This document shows, one piece after another, positions 25,179 through 34,720 of a stretch of DNA of 64,000 nucleotides. Under the pieces are notes generated by a model. The model did no database searches. It worked only from the letters and a program-made list of their open reading frames with translations, and was not told where the DNA came from. The position numbers were made by a program, and so were the translations under genes. This DNA comes from [Clostridium] aminophilum (GTDB lineage: Bacteria; Bacillota; Clostridia; Lachnospirales; Lachnospiraceae), in contig NZ_FOIL01000001.1 of assembly GCF_900101295.1 (NCBI RefSeq), positions 94,728-158,727 of the forward strand, given 5' to 3'. Numbering within the stretch: position 1 is the first letter of the stretch; the number at the start of each line of letters is the position of its first letter.

Positions 25179-28100
25179 ATGCGTTCGATACGATTTACCA
25201 TTACGGTGAGCACGGTTCTGATTATTCTTACGAGTACGATGGCCGTTTTGGGGGCCAGTTATCTCATCGGTCACAATGAGACGGATCAGAATTCCGTGAG
25301 AATGATGAACCTGATCAATGAAGACCGGGAAAAAACACTGGAGAAGTATTTCGGCAGTATTGAACAGTCTGCCGAGATTATGGCAAATGTCGCAATTGAA
25401 GATCTGGACAGCGTTTTTCTGACCGAATCCGGTGCAGTCCGGACCGGGACTTCGGAGCAGACGCCGGAACAGAAGACAGCGCTTGATGAATATCTTCACG
25501 CATACTGTGGCCGGCTTCAGGATCTTTTCTCCGGCGTGGCGGACAATACCCAGGGAATCATTTCGTATTTCTACTGCATCAATCCGGAATTCAGCAGCAG
25601 TGAACGGGGCTTCTACTACAAGAAGATCGGCAAAACCGGACTGATTGAACAGACGCCGCTGGATGTTGTAAATCTTGAACCGGAGGAGTATTTGGACGCC
25701 ACATGGTACGAGGCGGCTGTCAGCATGGGCCGGCCGGGCTGGGTTGGACCGTATGTCTTCGAAGACCAGTGGGTGTACTCCTATTTTGTGCCGATTTATA
25801 AGGCGGGGACGTTTATCGGACTGATCGGCATGGATATTTCCTGCGATACGCTGGTGGATCAGCTGAAGGACGTCCGGATTTACAAGACGGGATATGTATG
25901 TCTTCTGGCGGCCAACGGCAGGGTGGTCTATCACCCGGATTTCCCGATCGGCACCGGAAAGGATGAGATGCAGTTTGGAGTGGATGAGCAGCTCCTGCAG
26001 GGCAAAAACAGTGGCAATGCGCTGATCCGATGCACGGTGAACAATGAAAGCCGGCAGATGTCGTACTCCACACTCGCCAACGGCATGACCCTTTTCTGCA
26101 TTGTGCCGACCAACGAAATCAATGCGCCGTGGATCCGGCTTGTCCGTGACATTGCGATGATTGCGATTTTGATCATTGGTGTGTTTGCCGTTCTGGTGTC
26201 GTTCCTGATGGGAGCGATCATGCATCCGCTGAAACAGCTGACGGATGCTTCCCAGAGGCTTGCGGATGCCGATTACACGGTTGACCTGAATTATGAGGGG
26301 CGGGATGAGATCGGTGCCCTGACCGGCGCATTCAAGCGGATGAGAGATCAGATCCGGCAGTACATTGAGAACCTGAATCATCAGATACTCTATGACCGGA
26401 TGACGGATCTGCCCAATATGCGGCATTTCTTCACCCTCGCACTGCAGGAGAAGGAAAAAATGCAGGCGGAGGGGCTGGAGGTGGTGATGGTGTACATCGA
26501 CATCATCGGAATCCGGCATTACAACCGTCAGTATGGATTTAAGACGGGGGACAAAATGATCATGAATCTCGCCAAAATTCTGGCGCGGCATTTCGGCGCA
26601 CAGCGAATCTGCCGTTTCGGAGGTGACCATTTTACGGCAGTTGCGGATGAGGACAGGGTAGATGAGATTCTGAAAGCGGTGCTGAGGGATTGTGAGACCG
26701 CAATCGACGGAAAGCGGATGTCCATCCGTGTCGGCATTTATCCGAACCGTCTGGAGAATGTCGATGTCAGCATTGCGTGCGACCGCGCCAAGTTTGCCTG
26801 TGATCTGAACAGGGGAGAAATGTCTTCCTCCATCGCGTACTATGACGAGACGATGCGGAAACAGGGCGAAATGAACGTTCATATTATTCAGAATCTGGAC
26901 CGGGCTCTGAAAGAAGGCTGGGTGAAGGTTTACTATCAGCCGATTGTCCGGGCAGCCGACGGAAAGGTGTGCGATGAGGAGGCCCTGGCCCGCTGGATCG
27001 ACCCGCAATTCGGGTTCCTGTCACCGGGAGTCTTTATTCCGGCGCTGGAGGAGGCCAAGCTGATCTATAAGCTGGATCTCTATGTGGTGGAACAGGTTCT
27101 GAAAAAGATGAAAGAACAGGAGCGTCTGGGAATCTATCTGGTGCCGCAGTCGATCAACCTTTCCCGCATGGATTTCGAGAGCTGCGATATCGTCGAGGAA
27201 ATCTGCCGCAGAGTGGACGAGGCGGGCGTCGATCATTCCATGATCACCGTTGAGATCACGGAGAGCATCATCGGAAGCAATTTTGAATTTATGAAAGAGC
27301 AGATCGCCCGGTTCCGGAAACTTGGCTTTCCGGTGTGGATGGATGATTTCGGAAGCGGATATTCTTCACTGGACGGCCTCAATCAGATTCCGTTCGATCT
27401 CATCAAGTTCAACATGCGCTTTATGGAGCGTTTTGATGAAGGTGATGAGGGGAAGATCATCCTCACCGAGCTGGTCAACATGGCGATGAGTCTGAAGATC
27501 GAGACGGTGTGCGAGGGCGTGGAAAAGGCGGAGCAGGTGGATTTCCTGCGTGAGATCGGGTGCACGAGAATTCAGGGATTCTATTACGGAAGACCGGTTC
27601 CGTTTGAAGAAATTGCCGCTTCGAAGGGAAAAGAAGGTGCGCTTGAATACGAGAATCCGGAGGAGGCCGGTTATTATGCTTCCATCAGCCGAATCAACCT
27701 GTATGATTTCTCGGCGCTTTCCAATGAAGCAGATTCTTCGCTGGCGCATTATTTTAATACCCTGCCCATGTGTATCATGGAAGTGAGCGGAACCAGACTT
27801 TGGTACAGCCGCTGTAACCAGTCCTATCGGGATTTTCTGAAGCGAACCATGAACGTGGACTACAGTACCGAAGAAATCGACATCATGGATTCGGATGCAG
27901 AGAGCGGAACGCTGTTTCTGAGAGGTGTGATGCAGTGCGCCCGCGATGGAAAGCGCGCGGTGATTGATGAATACGTGGGATCAGAGACGGTTGTTCATAC
28001 CATGATCCGCCGGATTGCCGTCAATCCGGTCACCAATACGACAGCGGTAGCGGTTGCCGTTCTGGCGGTCAGCACAGAAACGGCAGACGGTGCGGATGCC

Positions 28101-28562
28101 GGACAGAAGGCCGGAGGCAGCGCGGATACACCTCGGTACATGGCGCACGGGCTTTCGACGACATCGGAATTGAAGGATACCATCATCTCACTGCTTGACA
28201 ACATGCCGTGTCTTACGTTTACAAAACTGGCGAAGACAGGTGTATATATCGCCTGCAATCAGGCATTTGCAGAGTACGCGCATAAGGACAGTCCGGCCGG
28301 CGTCATCGGTCTGACAGATTCACTGATCTTTGACGAAAAGACGGCGTCGCATTTCATGGAAGATGACAAAAAGGCTCTGTCCATGAATGAACCGTACGTG
28401 TTTATCGAAGATGTTCTGGATGCCGCGGGCAATCGCCGATGCTTCCAGACAACCAAACTGAAGTACTACAATTTCAACAGCCAGCTCTGCATACTCGGAA
28501 TGTGTCAGGATGTCACCGACATTGTCCGGGTGAGGAGAGAAAATGCGGAGGAAAAAGCCTGA
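25179..28562 (+). CDS. Membrane sensor with Cache, HAMP, GGDEF, EAL and PAS domains
   Basis: A 1127-aa cyclic di-GMP signalling protein. TM1 is at residues 7-29; an extracytoplasmic double-Cache-like region follows (TWYEAAVSMGRPGWVGPYV, VYSYFVPIYKAGTFIGLIGMDI), then TM2 near 325-348 and HAMP. The GGDEF domain (about 400-530) has GGDHF in place of GGDEF, so cyclase activity is doubtful. The EAL domain (about 560-810) keeps DEEALARW, VEITES, DDFGSGYSSLDG and CEGVEKAEQ, consistent with an active c-di-GMP phosphodiesterase, with FN instead of the usual ID after LIK. Two PAS-like segments finish the protein. GAGGTGAGCAGGG precedes the ATG. It follows an orphan peptide-binding lipoprotein. The GGDEF-EAL-tail layout is shared with the gene at 56102. 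Confidence 0.9.
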   Translation: MRSIRFTITVSTVLIILTSTMAVLGASYLIGHNETDQNSVRMMNLINEDREKTLEKYFGSIEQSAEIMANVAIEDLDSVFLTESGAVRTGTSEQTPEQKTALDEYLHAYCGRLQDLFSGVADNTQGIISYFYCINPEFSSSERGFYYKKIGKTGLIEQTPLDVVNLEPEEYLDATWYEAAVSMGRPGWVGPYVFEDQWVYSYFVPIYKAGTFIGLIGMDISCDTLVDQLKDVRIYKTGYVCLLAANGRVVYHPDFPIGTGKDEMQFGVDEQLLQGKNSGNALIRCTVNNESRQMSYSTLANGMTLFCIVPTNEINAPWIRLVRDIAMIAILIIGVFAVLVSFLMGAIMHPLKQLTDASQRLADADYTVDLNYEGRDEIGALTGAFKRMRDQIRQYIENLNHQILYDRMTDLPNMRHFFTLALQEKEKMQAEGLEVVMVYIDIIGIRHYNRQYGFKTGDKMIMNLAKILARHFGAQRICRFGGDHFTAVADEDRVDEILKAVLRDCETAIDGKRMSIRVGIYPNRLENVDVSIACDRAKFACDLNRGEMSSSIAYYDETMRKQGEMNVHIIQNLDRALKEGWVKVYYQPIVRAADGKVCDEEALARWIDPQFGFLSPGVFIPALEEAKLIYKLDLYVVEQVLKKMKEQERLGIYLVPQSINLSRMDFESCDIVEEICRRVDEAGVDHSMITVEITESIIGSNFEFMKEQIARFRKLGFPVWMDDFGSGYSSLDGLNQIPFDLIKFNMRFMERFDEGDEGKIILTELVNMAMSLKIETVCEGVEKAEQVDFLREIGCTRIQGFYYGRPVPFEEIAASKGKEGALEYENPEEAGYYASISRINLYDFSALSNEADSSLAHYFNTLPMCIMEVSGTRLWYSRCNQSYRDFLKRTMNVDYSTEEIDIMDSDAESGTLFLRGVMQCARDGKRAVIDEYVGSETVVHTMIRRIAVNPVTNTTAVAVAVLAVSTETADGADAGQKAGGSADTPRYMAHGLSTTSELKDTIISLLDNMPCLTFTKLAKTGVYIACNQAFAEYAHKDSPAGVIGLTDSLIFDEKTASHFMEDDKKALSMNEPYVFIEDVLDAAGNRRCFQTTKLKYYNFNSQLCILGMCQDVTDIVRVRRENAEEKA

Positions 28563-29471
28563 TCATACCAGACTCCGCAGGATCTGAATATAGCTCAGCG
28601 TGAGCGGAGACGGATGTATGGAGGTCGGCAGAATATAGCCGATCTCCATATGGTCTTCGATGGAAAGCGGCTTGGCGATGATGTTCGGCCCGTTCAGTTC
28701 TTCACTGATGACGCCGCTGCAGATGGTATACCCGTTCAGTCCGATCAGCATATTGAACAGGGAGGCCCGGTCGCAGACCACAATGTCCTTGTCACAGTCG
28801 ACGGTACTCAGGATTTCTTCGGAAAAATAGAAGGAGTTGTGACTTCCCTGCTCGTAGGAGAGACGGGGATAGGGCTTCAGATCTTCCAGCGTAAGCTTCT
28901 TTTTTTCCGCCAGCGGATTCTTTTTGCCGATAAAGACATGCGGCTTTGCGGTAAACAGCGGGGTAAAGGTCAGATCGTTGTCGCGGAGCGATTTGCGGAT
29001 GATCGTTTCGTTGAAGGCGTTCAGGTAGAGGATGCCGATCTCACTTCGAAGGTGAGCCACATCATCGATGATGTCATAGGTCTGGGTTTCACGCATATGA
29101 AACTCGTATTTGTCTCCGCCCTGTTCCCGCAGAAGCCGTACAAAGGCTTCCACAACAAAAGAATAGTGCTGGGAGGAAACGCAGAAACGCTGTTTTCCCA
29201 TGGTCTTTCCCGTATAACGCTCATTCATCAGATTGGCCTGATCCAAAATCTGTCGGGCATATCCCAAAAACTCATCGCCGTCCGGCGTGAGTTCAATTCC
29301 TTTATTTGATCTTGAAAATATGGTGATTCCGTATTCTTTCTCCAGTGCATGGATTGCGGTGGTGAGACTGGGCTGCGCAATGAAGAGTTTTTTGGCGGCT
29401 TCGGTGATATTTCCGGTCTCGGCTACGGTGACGGCGTATTGGAGCTGTTTGAGTGTCATGGGGTGTATCAC
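28563..29471 (-). CDS. LysR-family transcriptional regulator
   Basis: A 302-aa LysR regulator. The N-terminal winged helix is clear (MTLKQLQYAVTVAETGNITEAAKKLFIAQPSLTTAIHALEKEY in pieces, with FSRSNKGIELTPDG) and the effector domain fills the rest. The listed start is a GTG; an ATG 12 nt inside (29459) fits the family's usual beginning equally well. It is divergent from the YxjG-type methionine synthase gene, and a classic LysR box lies between them, so it probably controls that gene in response to a methionine/homocysteine-related signal. It abuts the end of the upstream plus-strand gene tail to tail. Confidence 0.9.
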   Translation of the reverse strand: MIHPMTLKQLQYAVTVAETGNITEAAKKLFIAQPSLTTAIHALEKEYGITIFSRSNKGIELTPDGDEFLGYARQILDQANLMNERYTGKTMGKQRFCVSSQHYSFVVEAFVRLLREQGGDKYEFHMRETQTYDIIDDVAHLRSEIGILYLNAFNETIIRKSLRDNDLTFTPLFTAKPHVFIGKKNPLAEKKKLTLEDLKPYPRLSYEQGSHNSFYFSEEILSTVDCDKDIVVCDRASLFNMLIGLNGYTICSGVISEELNGPNIIAKPLSIEDHMEIGYILPTSIHPSPLTLSYIQILRSLV

Positions 29472-29602
29472 ATCCTGCGTCAGCGGTCCGCGGCTGACGG
29501 AATGTTCTCCTTTCCGATCAGAAATGATGGTGTGAGTATCGAGCCAAAACGGTGTGACTGACTTGTTTTGACATAGAACACATTTGAATTATATCATGCG
29601 CA

Positions 29603-29617
29603 ATAGATAGAATCTAT
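29603..29617. promoter_or_regulatory. LysR-type binding site
   Basis: ATAG-N7-CTAT with the inner palindrome ATAGAATCTAT, centred about 65 nt upstream of the predicted transcription start of the methionine synthase gene, the usual recognition-site position for LysR regulators. Confidence 0.65.
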
Positions 29618-29640
29618 GGAGAAACCACAAGATTATATAT

Positions 29641-29669
29641 TTTACCTATCAAAACAATAGACTTATACT
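29641..29669 (+). promoter_or_regulatory. Promoter of YxjG-type gene
   Basis: TTTACC (29641-29646), 17-nt spacer, TATACT (29664-29669). The weak -35 fits an activator-dependent promoter. Confidence 0.55.
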
Positions 29670-29711
29670 CCTCACCATAGAATATGCTTTACGGAGAGGA
29701 GATTTGACACG

Positions 29712-30827
29712 ATGAGTACATTACAGACACCGTTTCGCTATGATTTTGTTGGAAGCTTTTTAAGACCGCAGGCGCTGAAGGAGGCGAAGGCCGCTTATCA
29801 GGCGGGAACGATCGGGCGGGAGGAATATGACAGAGTTGTCAATGCGGAGATCGCGAAAGTGGTCAGAAAGCAGAAAGAACTTGGCTTTCACGTCATTACC
29901 GACGGCGAATTCCGGAGAAGCTTCTGGCATCTCGACTTTATGTGGGGACTGGAGGGCGTGGAGCACCGGGCGACGGGAAACGGCGTGCAGTTTAATCAGG
30001 AACTTGCCGTGCTGGATGACACGTATCTTGTCGGAAAGATCCGGGCGAAGGCACATCCGTTTGTGGAGCATTATAAATTCCTGAAACAGTTTGAGGATGA
30101 GAACACCGTTGCGAAATACACCATTCCGGCACCGGCACAGACCTTCCAGCAAATGATCGTTCCGGCAAATATCGTTTCAACCCGAAAGTTCTATCCGACG
30201 AATGACGAACTGATCGAGGATATTGCGGCAGCATACCGCGATGTGATCCGTCAGTTTTACGAGGCGGGCTGCCGGAATCTTCAGATCGATGACTGCACAT
30301 GGGGCGCGATCGTCGGAGATGCGGCAAAGCAGAGATATAAGGCTCTGGGAATGGATCTGGAGGAAGTCAAGGCACAGCTTCTGAAAGTCAATAACCTTGC
30401 GCTCGAAGGAAAACCGGAGGATATGGTGATCAATTCTCATATCTGCCGCGGAAACTATCATTCCACCTACTTTACCAGCGGTCCGTATGACACGGTTGCG
30501 GATTATGTGTTTGCAAAGGAGAATGTGGACGCTCTCTTTTTGGAGTATGATGATGAGCGCTCCGGCGGATTTGCCCCGTTGGCCAGGGTATCAGAAGACA
30601 AGAAAGTGGTTCTCGGCCTGATCACCACAAAGTCTCCGGTACTGGAAGACAGGCAGAAAGTGATTGACCGGATTCACGAGGCGGCGCGCTACATTCCGCT
30701 GGATCGGCTTTGCCTGAGCCCGCAGTGCGGATTTGCCTCCTGTGAGATCGGCAATAAGCTGACCGAAGAAGAACAGTGGGCGAAGCTGAAGCTGGTCAAA
30801 GAGATCGCCGAAGAAGTGTGGGGATAA
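29712..30827 (+). CDS. Cobalamin-independent methionine synthase-like protein (YxjG/YxjH family)
   Basis: A 371-aa protein homologous to the C-terminal catalytic half of MetE, as in Bacillus YxjG/YxjH. It begins with RYDFVGSFLRPQALKEA and has the zinc-site residues: NSHICRGNYHS (His and Cys), the LEYDDERSG glutamate and CLSPQCGFAS (second Cys). It should transfer a methyl group to homocysteine from a folate or another donor; lacking the MetE N-terminal half, it may use a different donor or a partner protein. GGAGAGGAGA lies upstream of the ATG. It is divergent from a LysR regulator with a typical binding site between. A terminator follows. Confidence 0.88.
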   Translation: MSTLQTPFRYDFVGSFLRPQALKEAKAAYQAGTIGREEYDRVVNAEIAKVVRKQKELGFHVITDGEFRRSFWHLDFMWGLEGVEHRATGNGVQFNQELAVLDDTYLVGKIRAKAHPFVEHYKFLKQFEDENTVAKYTIPAPAQTFQQMIVPANIVSTRKFYPTNDELIEDIAAAYRDVIRQFYEAGCRNLQIDDCTWGAIVGDAAKQRYKALGMDLEEVKAQLLKVNNLALEGKPEDMVINSHICRGNYHSTYFTSGPYDTVADYVFAKENVDALFLEYDDERSGGFAPLARVSEDKKVVLGLITTKSPVLEDRQKVIDRIHEAARYIPLDRLCLSPQCGFASCEIGNKLTEEEQWAKLKLVKEIAEEVWG

Positions 30828-30864
30828 AGACGGCGGAAAGACACTGAGCCGGAACAAAGAAGAG

Positions 30865-30905
30865 GAAGCTGCCGACAGCAAAATGCCGGCGGCTTCTTGT
30901 TTTTA
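30865..30905 (+). terminator. Rho-independent terminator
   Basis: A 10-bp stem with G-U pair (GAAGCTGCCG at 30865-30874 with CGGCGGCTTC at 30887-30896) is followed by TTGTTTTT. Confidence 0.75.
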
Positions 30906-30972
30906 TTTCACAGGAAATTTCTCCGAAATTCCCTATGAAATAAAAACGCTCCGCGGACTTTGGTCTCCGCGG
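30901..30972. repeat. Structured intergenic element with two hairpins
   Basis: The first part is a 20-bp inverted repeat (30901-30920 with 30926-30945, two mismatches) starting and ending in TTTTATTTCA/TGAAATAAAA. The second is a 7-bp hairpin, CCGCGGA at 30951-30957 with TCCGCGG at 30966-30972. AAAACGCTCCGCG in this element also occurs near 19855-19867. Confidence 0.55.
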
Positions 30973-31027
30973 TTCTTTCGGAAAGAAATGTGTGTTATAG
31001 TGGATAAAAAGGAAAAGAGAGGGAGTT

Positions 31028-31675
31028 ATGAGTCGGAAAAAAATGGTTGCCGGGTGGATTCAGATCATCGTGGGGCTGCTGATCTTTGCACTGGGGGTGC
31101 ATTTGACCATCCGCGCGGATCTCGGTCTTGCGCCGTGGGACTGCTTCGGTATGGGAATCGCGAAACAGACACCGCTGAATTATGGTCTTTCCATGACCGT
31201 GATGGGCATTCTCATTCTGATGATCGATGTGTGGATGCACGAAAAGATCGGTTTCGGAACTATACTGGATGCGCTGTTGACCGGAAATTTTGTACAGGTG
31301 TTCAATGATCTTGATACGCTGCCAAAGACTTCCAGCGTCCTGACCGGAAGCCTGACGATTCTTGCAGGGCTTTCGCTGATGTCCATCGGCCAGTATTTTT
31401 ATATGTCTTCGGCTCAGTGCTGCGGACCGAGAGATACCCTTCTGGTTGGACTGGGAAAACGGCTCCGCCGGTTCCCGATTGGAGCGGTTCAGTTTGGACT
31501 GCTGTCGGCGGTTCTTCTTTTCGGATGGATGCTGGGCGGTCCGGTTGGAATCGGCACCATCGTCAGTACCTTCGGTGCAGGCATCGTCATGCAGATTGTG
31601 TTCAACATCATCGGATTTGAACCGAGAACAATACAGCATCTCAGTATTTTTGAAGCAGTGAGACACAGAGTATGA
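31028..31675 (+). CDS. YczE/YyaS/YitT-family membrane protein
   Basis: A 215-aa integral membrane protein with about five or six helices. It has the family's conserved first loop, GVHLTIRADLGLAPWDCFGMGIAKQT, and the later GPRDTLLVGL segment. Members are of unknown biochemical function, sometimes linked to transport or peptide production. The ATG at 31028 follows GAGAGGGAGTT. It is a single gene, tail to tail with the FIST-GGDEF gene. Confidence 0.85.
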   Translation: MSRKKMVAGWIQIIVGLLIFALGVHLTIRADLGLAPWDCFGMGIAKQTPLNYGLSMTVMGILILMIDVWMHEKIGFGTILDALLTGNFVQVFNDLDTLPKTSSVLTGSLTILAGLSLMSIGQYFYMSSAQCCGPRDTLLVGLGKRLRRFPIGAVQFGLLSAVLLFGWMLGGPVGIGTIVSTFGAGIVMQIVFNIIGFEPRTIQHLSIFEAVRHRV

Positions 31676-31726
31676 AGAAGGACGCAGCCGGGGACGGAAA
31701 CTGCAGGTCGGATCCATGATCCGGCC

Positions 31727-33487
31727 TCAGATTCCGATCACCCGGTTTCGTCCTCCTTCTTTTGCCTGATACAGTGCCTCGTCGGCCCTCTTGACAAAAG
31801 TCTCCGGAGAATCGGTATCGCTTACGGCTGTCACGCCAAAGCTCATGGTAATGTGCCTGACGGTGACATAGCAGTTTTCTTCGATTTTCGCCCGCAGTTT
31901 CTCGGCAAAGGCCATAGCCTCCGGAAGGGACGTATCCGGCAGAGCATAGATAAATTCTTCTCCGCCCCAGCGGCCGAACACATGCTTCGGCTGTAGGTTT
32001 TCCTTGATCAGATCTACGGTTGCGCGAAGAACCATATCGCCGACGTCATGGCCGAAGGTATCATTGATCCGCTTAAAATGATCGATGTCCATAAAAATCA
32101 GAGCGGCCGGCGCGTGATCGGATTTCCGGAGCTGCAGGATTTCATTGAGCTTGCGTTCCAGTTCCCAGCGATTGTAGATTCGGGTGAGCTGATCGGTGTG
32201 GGCAATCCGGCCCAGCTCCCTGTTGAGCGAATCAAGTTCGCCGGATGTTGTCTCCAGAAAATGCAGAATCCGGTCGACGAAGGGAACATAAGCGCTTTCA
32301 TGTTCCGGCGCGGGAGTGTCCCGGATTACATTGAGGCAGGTTCGAACCGTATTCTTTGCGGAGGCATCCTCGGTAAGACCGACCGCGACCAGAGCGCTGT
32401 TCAGAGCACCGCCGTCTCCGGTGGAGGAGAAAAAGAGCTCTGCGTATCCGACGGCCACCGAGAGCTCCGGAAAGAGGGAACGGTAGCCAGCGGTGTCCTG
32501 ATGAGCGGCTTCTTTCAGAAAACGCACACGGTTACCGCACTCAAAGAGAAAGACTGCTTCCGGCCGGAACGCTCGGAGGTTTTCGGCGGACTGGTCCACA
32601 ATGCGCAGAAGATGGTCGGGATTGCCGTAGGAAAGCCGGAAGTGCTCGCCTTTCACCACGTCAGATGTAAAGTGGATGGAGCCGTCTTCGCCGCACGCTG
32701 AAGGAACTCTGGAGATGACACAGTTTCTCCGGTGAAATACCAGCGGGAATTCGCATACGTTCTGTACAAAGTAGCGGTTCGGCCGTACGTTCAGGTATTT
32801 TGAGTAGACGTCCACTGCCGGTTTGTGGTCGATTTCGGTGATGATGTGATCGCCGCGGGTCTGGGTTACGGTCATCTCAACGCCGATTTCTTTGAAGCCG
32901 AGGCAGTTGTCCATGTAAAAACGGAGATCCGCACCGGAAAAAAGAATGGCGGTGATGCCGTTGGCGCGGGCGGTACTCCCGTACACCCGTGCCGTATTCA
33001 GTGCCCGGATGCTCCGGCCGGCTTTGGCGCCGAACATCGGAAGTTTATGGTGGCTGAACTCTTCATAAAACGCATGGATGACGGCGCTGCCGCAGGAATA
33101 GCAGACCATCATGCATTTTGTATCGGGGAGCTGCTGCAGATGTTCATTCAGAACGCGCCCGGCCACAAATCCGGTCATTTGCGTCATGTCAAAATCATAT
33201 TTTGTGAGTCTTGTCGTGCGGAAGTATGTCACATTCAGTTCCGCGGGATGATCGCTGATATCAAATTCCTGATCGGCGATATTGGCGCTGGTAATGCCGA
33301 TCAGGCAGGCCTTGCCGCATTTTTCGCGGATGATATCCATGATTTTGTCATCATCGGTATCGAGTCTCGGATTGTTAAACTGAAGGAGAATGCCGGAAGC
33401 GGTCCGATACGAATCGCTCCCGGATATCTGAGTACAGATTCTGTTCAATTCATCCAATGTCTGAAATGTATATTTTTTCTGAAGCAT
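31727..33487 (-). CDS. FIST-domain diguanylate cyclase
   Basis: A 586-aa soluble protein. Residues 1-~390 are FIST_N and FIST_C sensor domains (ACLIGITSANIAD, MCYSCGSAVIHAFYEE, VFLFECGNRVRFLKEA), predicted to sense small ligands such as amino acids. A short helical linker leads to a GGDEF domain at about 425-586: DQLTRIYNRWELERKLNEIL, FMDIDHFKRINDTFGHDVGDMVL and GRWGGEEFIYAL. The GGEEF signature with the metal-binding aspartates indicates an active cyclase making c-di-GMP. AAAGGA lies 8 nt before the ATG. No membrane segment is seen. Ligand unknown. Confidence 0.88.
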   Translation of the reverse strand: MLQKKYTFQTLDELNRICTQISGSDSYRTASGILLQFNNPRLDTDDDKIMDIIREKCGKACLIGITSANIADQEFDISDHPAELNVTYFRTTRLTKYDFDMTQMTGFVAGRVLNEHLQQLPDTKCMMVCYSCGSAVIHAFYEEFSHHKLPMFGAKAGRSIRALNTARVYGSTARANGITAILFSGADLRFYMDNCLGFKEIGVEMTVTQTRGDHIITEIDHKPAVDVYSKYLNVRPNRYFVQNVCEFPLVFHRRNCVISRVPSACGEDGSIHFTSDVVKGEHFRLSYGNPDHLLRIVDQSAENLRAFRPEAVFLFECGNRVRFLKEAAHQDTAGYRSLFPELSVAVGYAELFFSSTGDGGALNSALVAVGLTEDASAKNTVRTCLNVIRDTPAPEHESAYVPFVDRILHFLETTSGELDSLNRELGRIAHTDQLTRIYNRWELERKLNEILQLRKSDHAPAALIFMDIDHFKRINDTFGHDVGDMVLRATVDLIKENLQPKHVFGRWGGEEFIYALPDTSLPEAMAFAEKLRAKIEENCYVTVRHITMSFGVTAVSDTDSPETFVKRADEALYQAKEGGRNRVIGI

Positions 33488-33691
33488 AGAGATATCCTTT
33501 CCGGAGTTCTGCTGTTCCAGATGTTACCGTCTTATCGGGGATTATCCCCGGAATTTCCGTCCGATCATGCTGAGTGACGCACCGTCGGGGAATGCTTACG
33601 GTTTTTCATCGGCGCGGCTGCCGGGAAAGATAATAGGTTTTAGGCGAAGCAATTCGCAGGAAAATCCGGAAAAGAGCAATCGGAGTTTGTT

Positions 33692-33820
33692 ATGAATAGA
33701 CGGAAACGTGATTTTGTGGATAACGGCGTTTCCTATGTGCATGAAGGTATCTGTCAACTTAAGAAGATTGAAAAGTATAATCTCTTGCATTTCCATCCGG
33801 CCTGTGATAGCGTTCTATGA
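33692..33820 (+). CDS. Possible small protein (42 aa)
   Basis: ATG at 33692 with CGGAG 7 nt upstream opens a 42-codon frame (MNRRKRDFVDNGVSYVHEG...). The product is basic at the N-terminus with two cysteines. No family is recognised and the frame may be chance. The rest of the 413-nt gap 33488-33900 shows nothing I can name. Confidence 0.2.
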   Translation: MNRRKRDFVDNGVSYVHEGICQLKKIEKYNLLHFHPACDSVL

Positions 33821-33900
33821 ATGAAAAAAACGCATGAAAAATACAGGAGAAGAGATCCGGAAACAGGATCTCAAACCGGAAAGTCAGGTGTATCGGTTTT

Positions 33901-34692
33901 ATGGAATTTCAGGAATATGCAGAACATTATTTTGATCTGGAAAAAGCAGGTCCGTATTTTCTGATCAGCTTCCTCGCATTGCTTGCCGTCATGGGCATGA
34001 TCATCGCCATTGCCCGGTTCAAGAAAGGACGGGATACCCGAAGCGGTGAGAGCAAATATGCGGATCTGCCGCGGCACCCCATCGACATTCGTTCCTTTTC
34101 GTTCATCGAATCCTTTTACGAGATGGCATTTGCCAGCACGGCGGTGCTGCTTCTTCTGAGCCTTTATTATATCATCAATGACCGGATCAATCTCCGCACG
34201 GTACATCGAATATGGGATACGTATAAAGACTGGATCCTGGTGGCGTTCCTGATGGCGGCCATGGTTTTGAACCGGATATTTGACCGGGTGCTGGTACGGC
34301 TGCGGTATATTGATGCAAAACAGAGGTCCAGCATCCGGCTGCTCAGTTCAATCTATGTCATCCTGATCCTGCTATACATTTGTTTTATATATCAGAGTCC
34401 GAATTACGGGACGATTATCATCTATTTTGTTATGATGGTAATCGGAAGACTGTTTTATTTCGATGTCACCTGGGACGGGTTCAGGGGCGATATGGCCGGA
34501 CTATGGAAGAATCTGCCGATTCTCTTCCTGATGATTGCATATTCGGCGTTTACCGTCTGGTATGGCTTTTTTACCCGGTTCCTCTGGAAATCCAACGGAG
34601 TTCTGGTATCGACACTGATTGCCCATCTCTTTATGGATATCGGGATTGTGATTATTCATCATCTTCGGATTCCAAGACTGATTCTGAGGTGA
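33901..34692 (+). CDS. Polytopic membrane protein of unknown function
   Basis: A 263-aa protein with about seven predicted membrane helices: residues ~16-40 ([21 protein letters not shown]), 78-98 ([17 protein letters not shown]), 115-135, 150-165, 168-185, 200-222 and a C-terminal one. Loops are short and positively charged ([21 protein letters not shown]). I do not recognise the family. The upstream ribosome binding site is poor, so the start is uncertain. It is 28 nt before a macrodomain gene and may be co-transcribed with it and the acetyltransferase. Confidence 0.65.
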   Translation: MEFQEYAEHYFDLEKAGPYFLISFLALLAVMGMIIAIARFKKGRDTRSGESKYADLPRHPIDIRSFSFIESFYEMAFASTAVLLLLSLYYIINDRINLRTVHRIWDTYKDWILVAFLMAAMVLNRIFDRVLVRLRYIDAKQRSSIRLLSSIYVILILLYICFIYQSPNYGTIIIYFVMMVIGRLFYFDVTWDGFRGDMAGLWKNLPILFLMIAYSAFTVWYGFFTRFLWKSNGVLVSTLIAHLFMDIGIVIIHHLRIPRLILR

Positions 34693-34720
34693 GGTTAAAA
34701 AAGAAAGGATGGGATGGATA

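Noticed and set aside
24018..27008. Very long minus-strand open frame (996 codons) opposite the binding protein and GGDEF-EAL genes
   Set aside because: It is antisense to two well-supported genes, has Arg/His/Ile-rich composition without domain motifs and no proper start; it arises from the codon bias of the plus-strand genes.
33596..33796. Minus-strand 66-codon frame in the gap before the membrane-protein gene
   Set aside because: No ribosome binding site and no recognisable sequence; it overlaps the slightly better supported small plus-strand frame.
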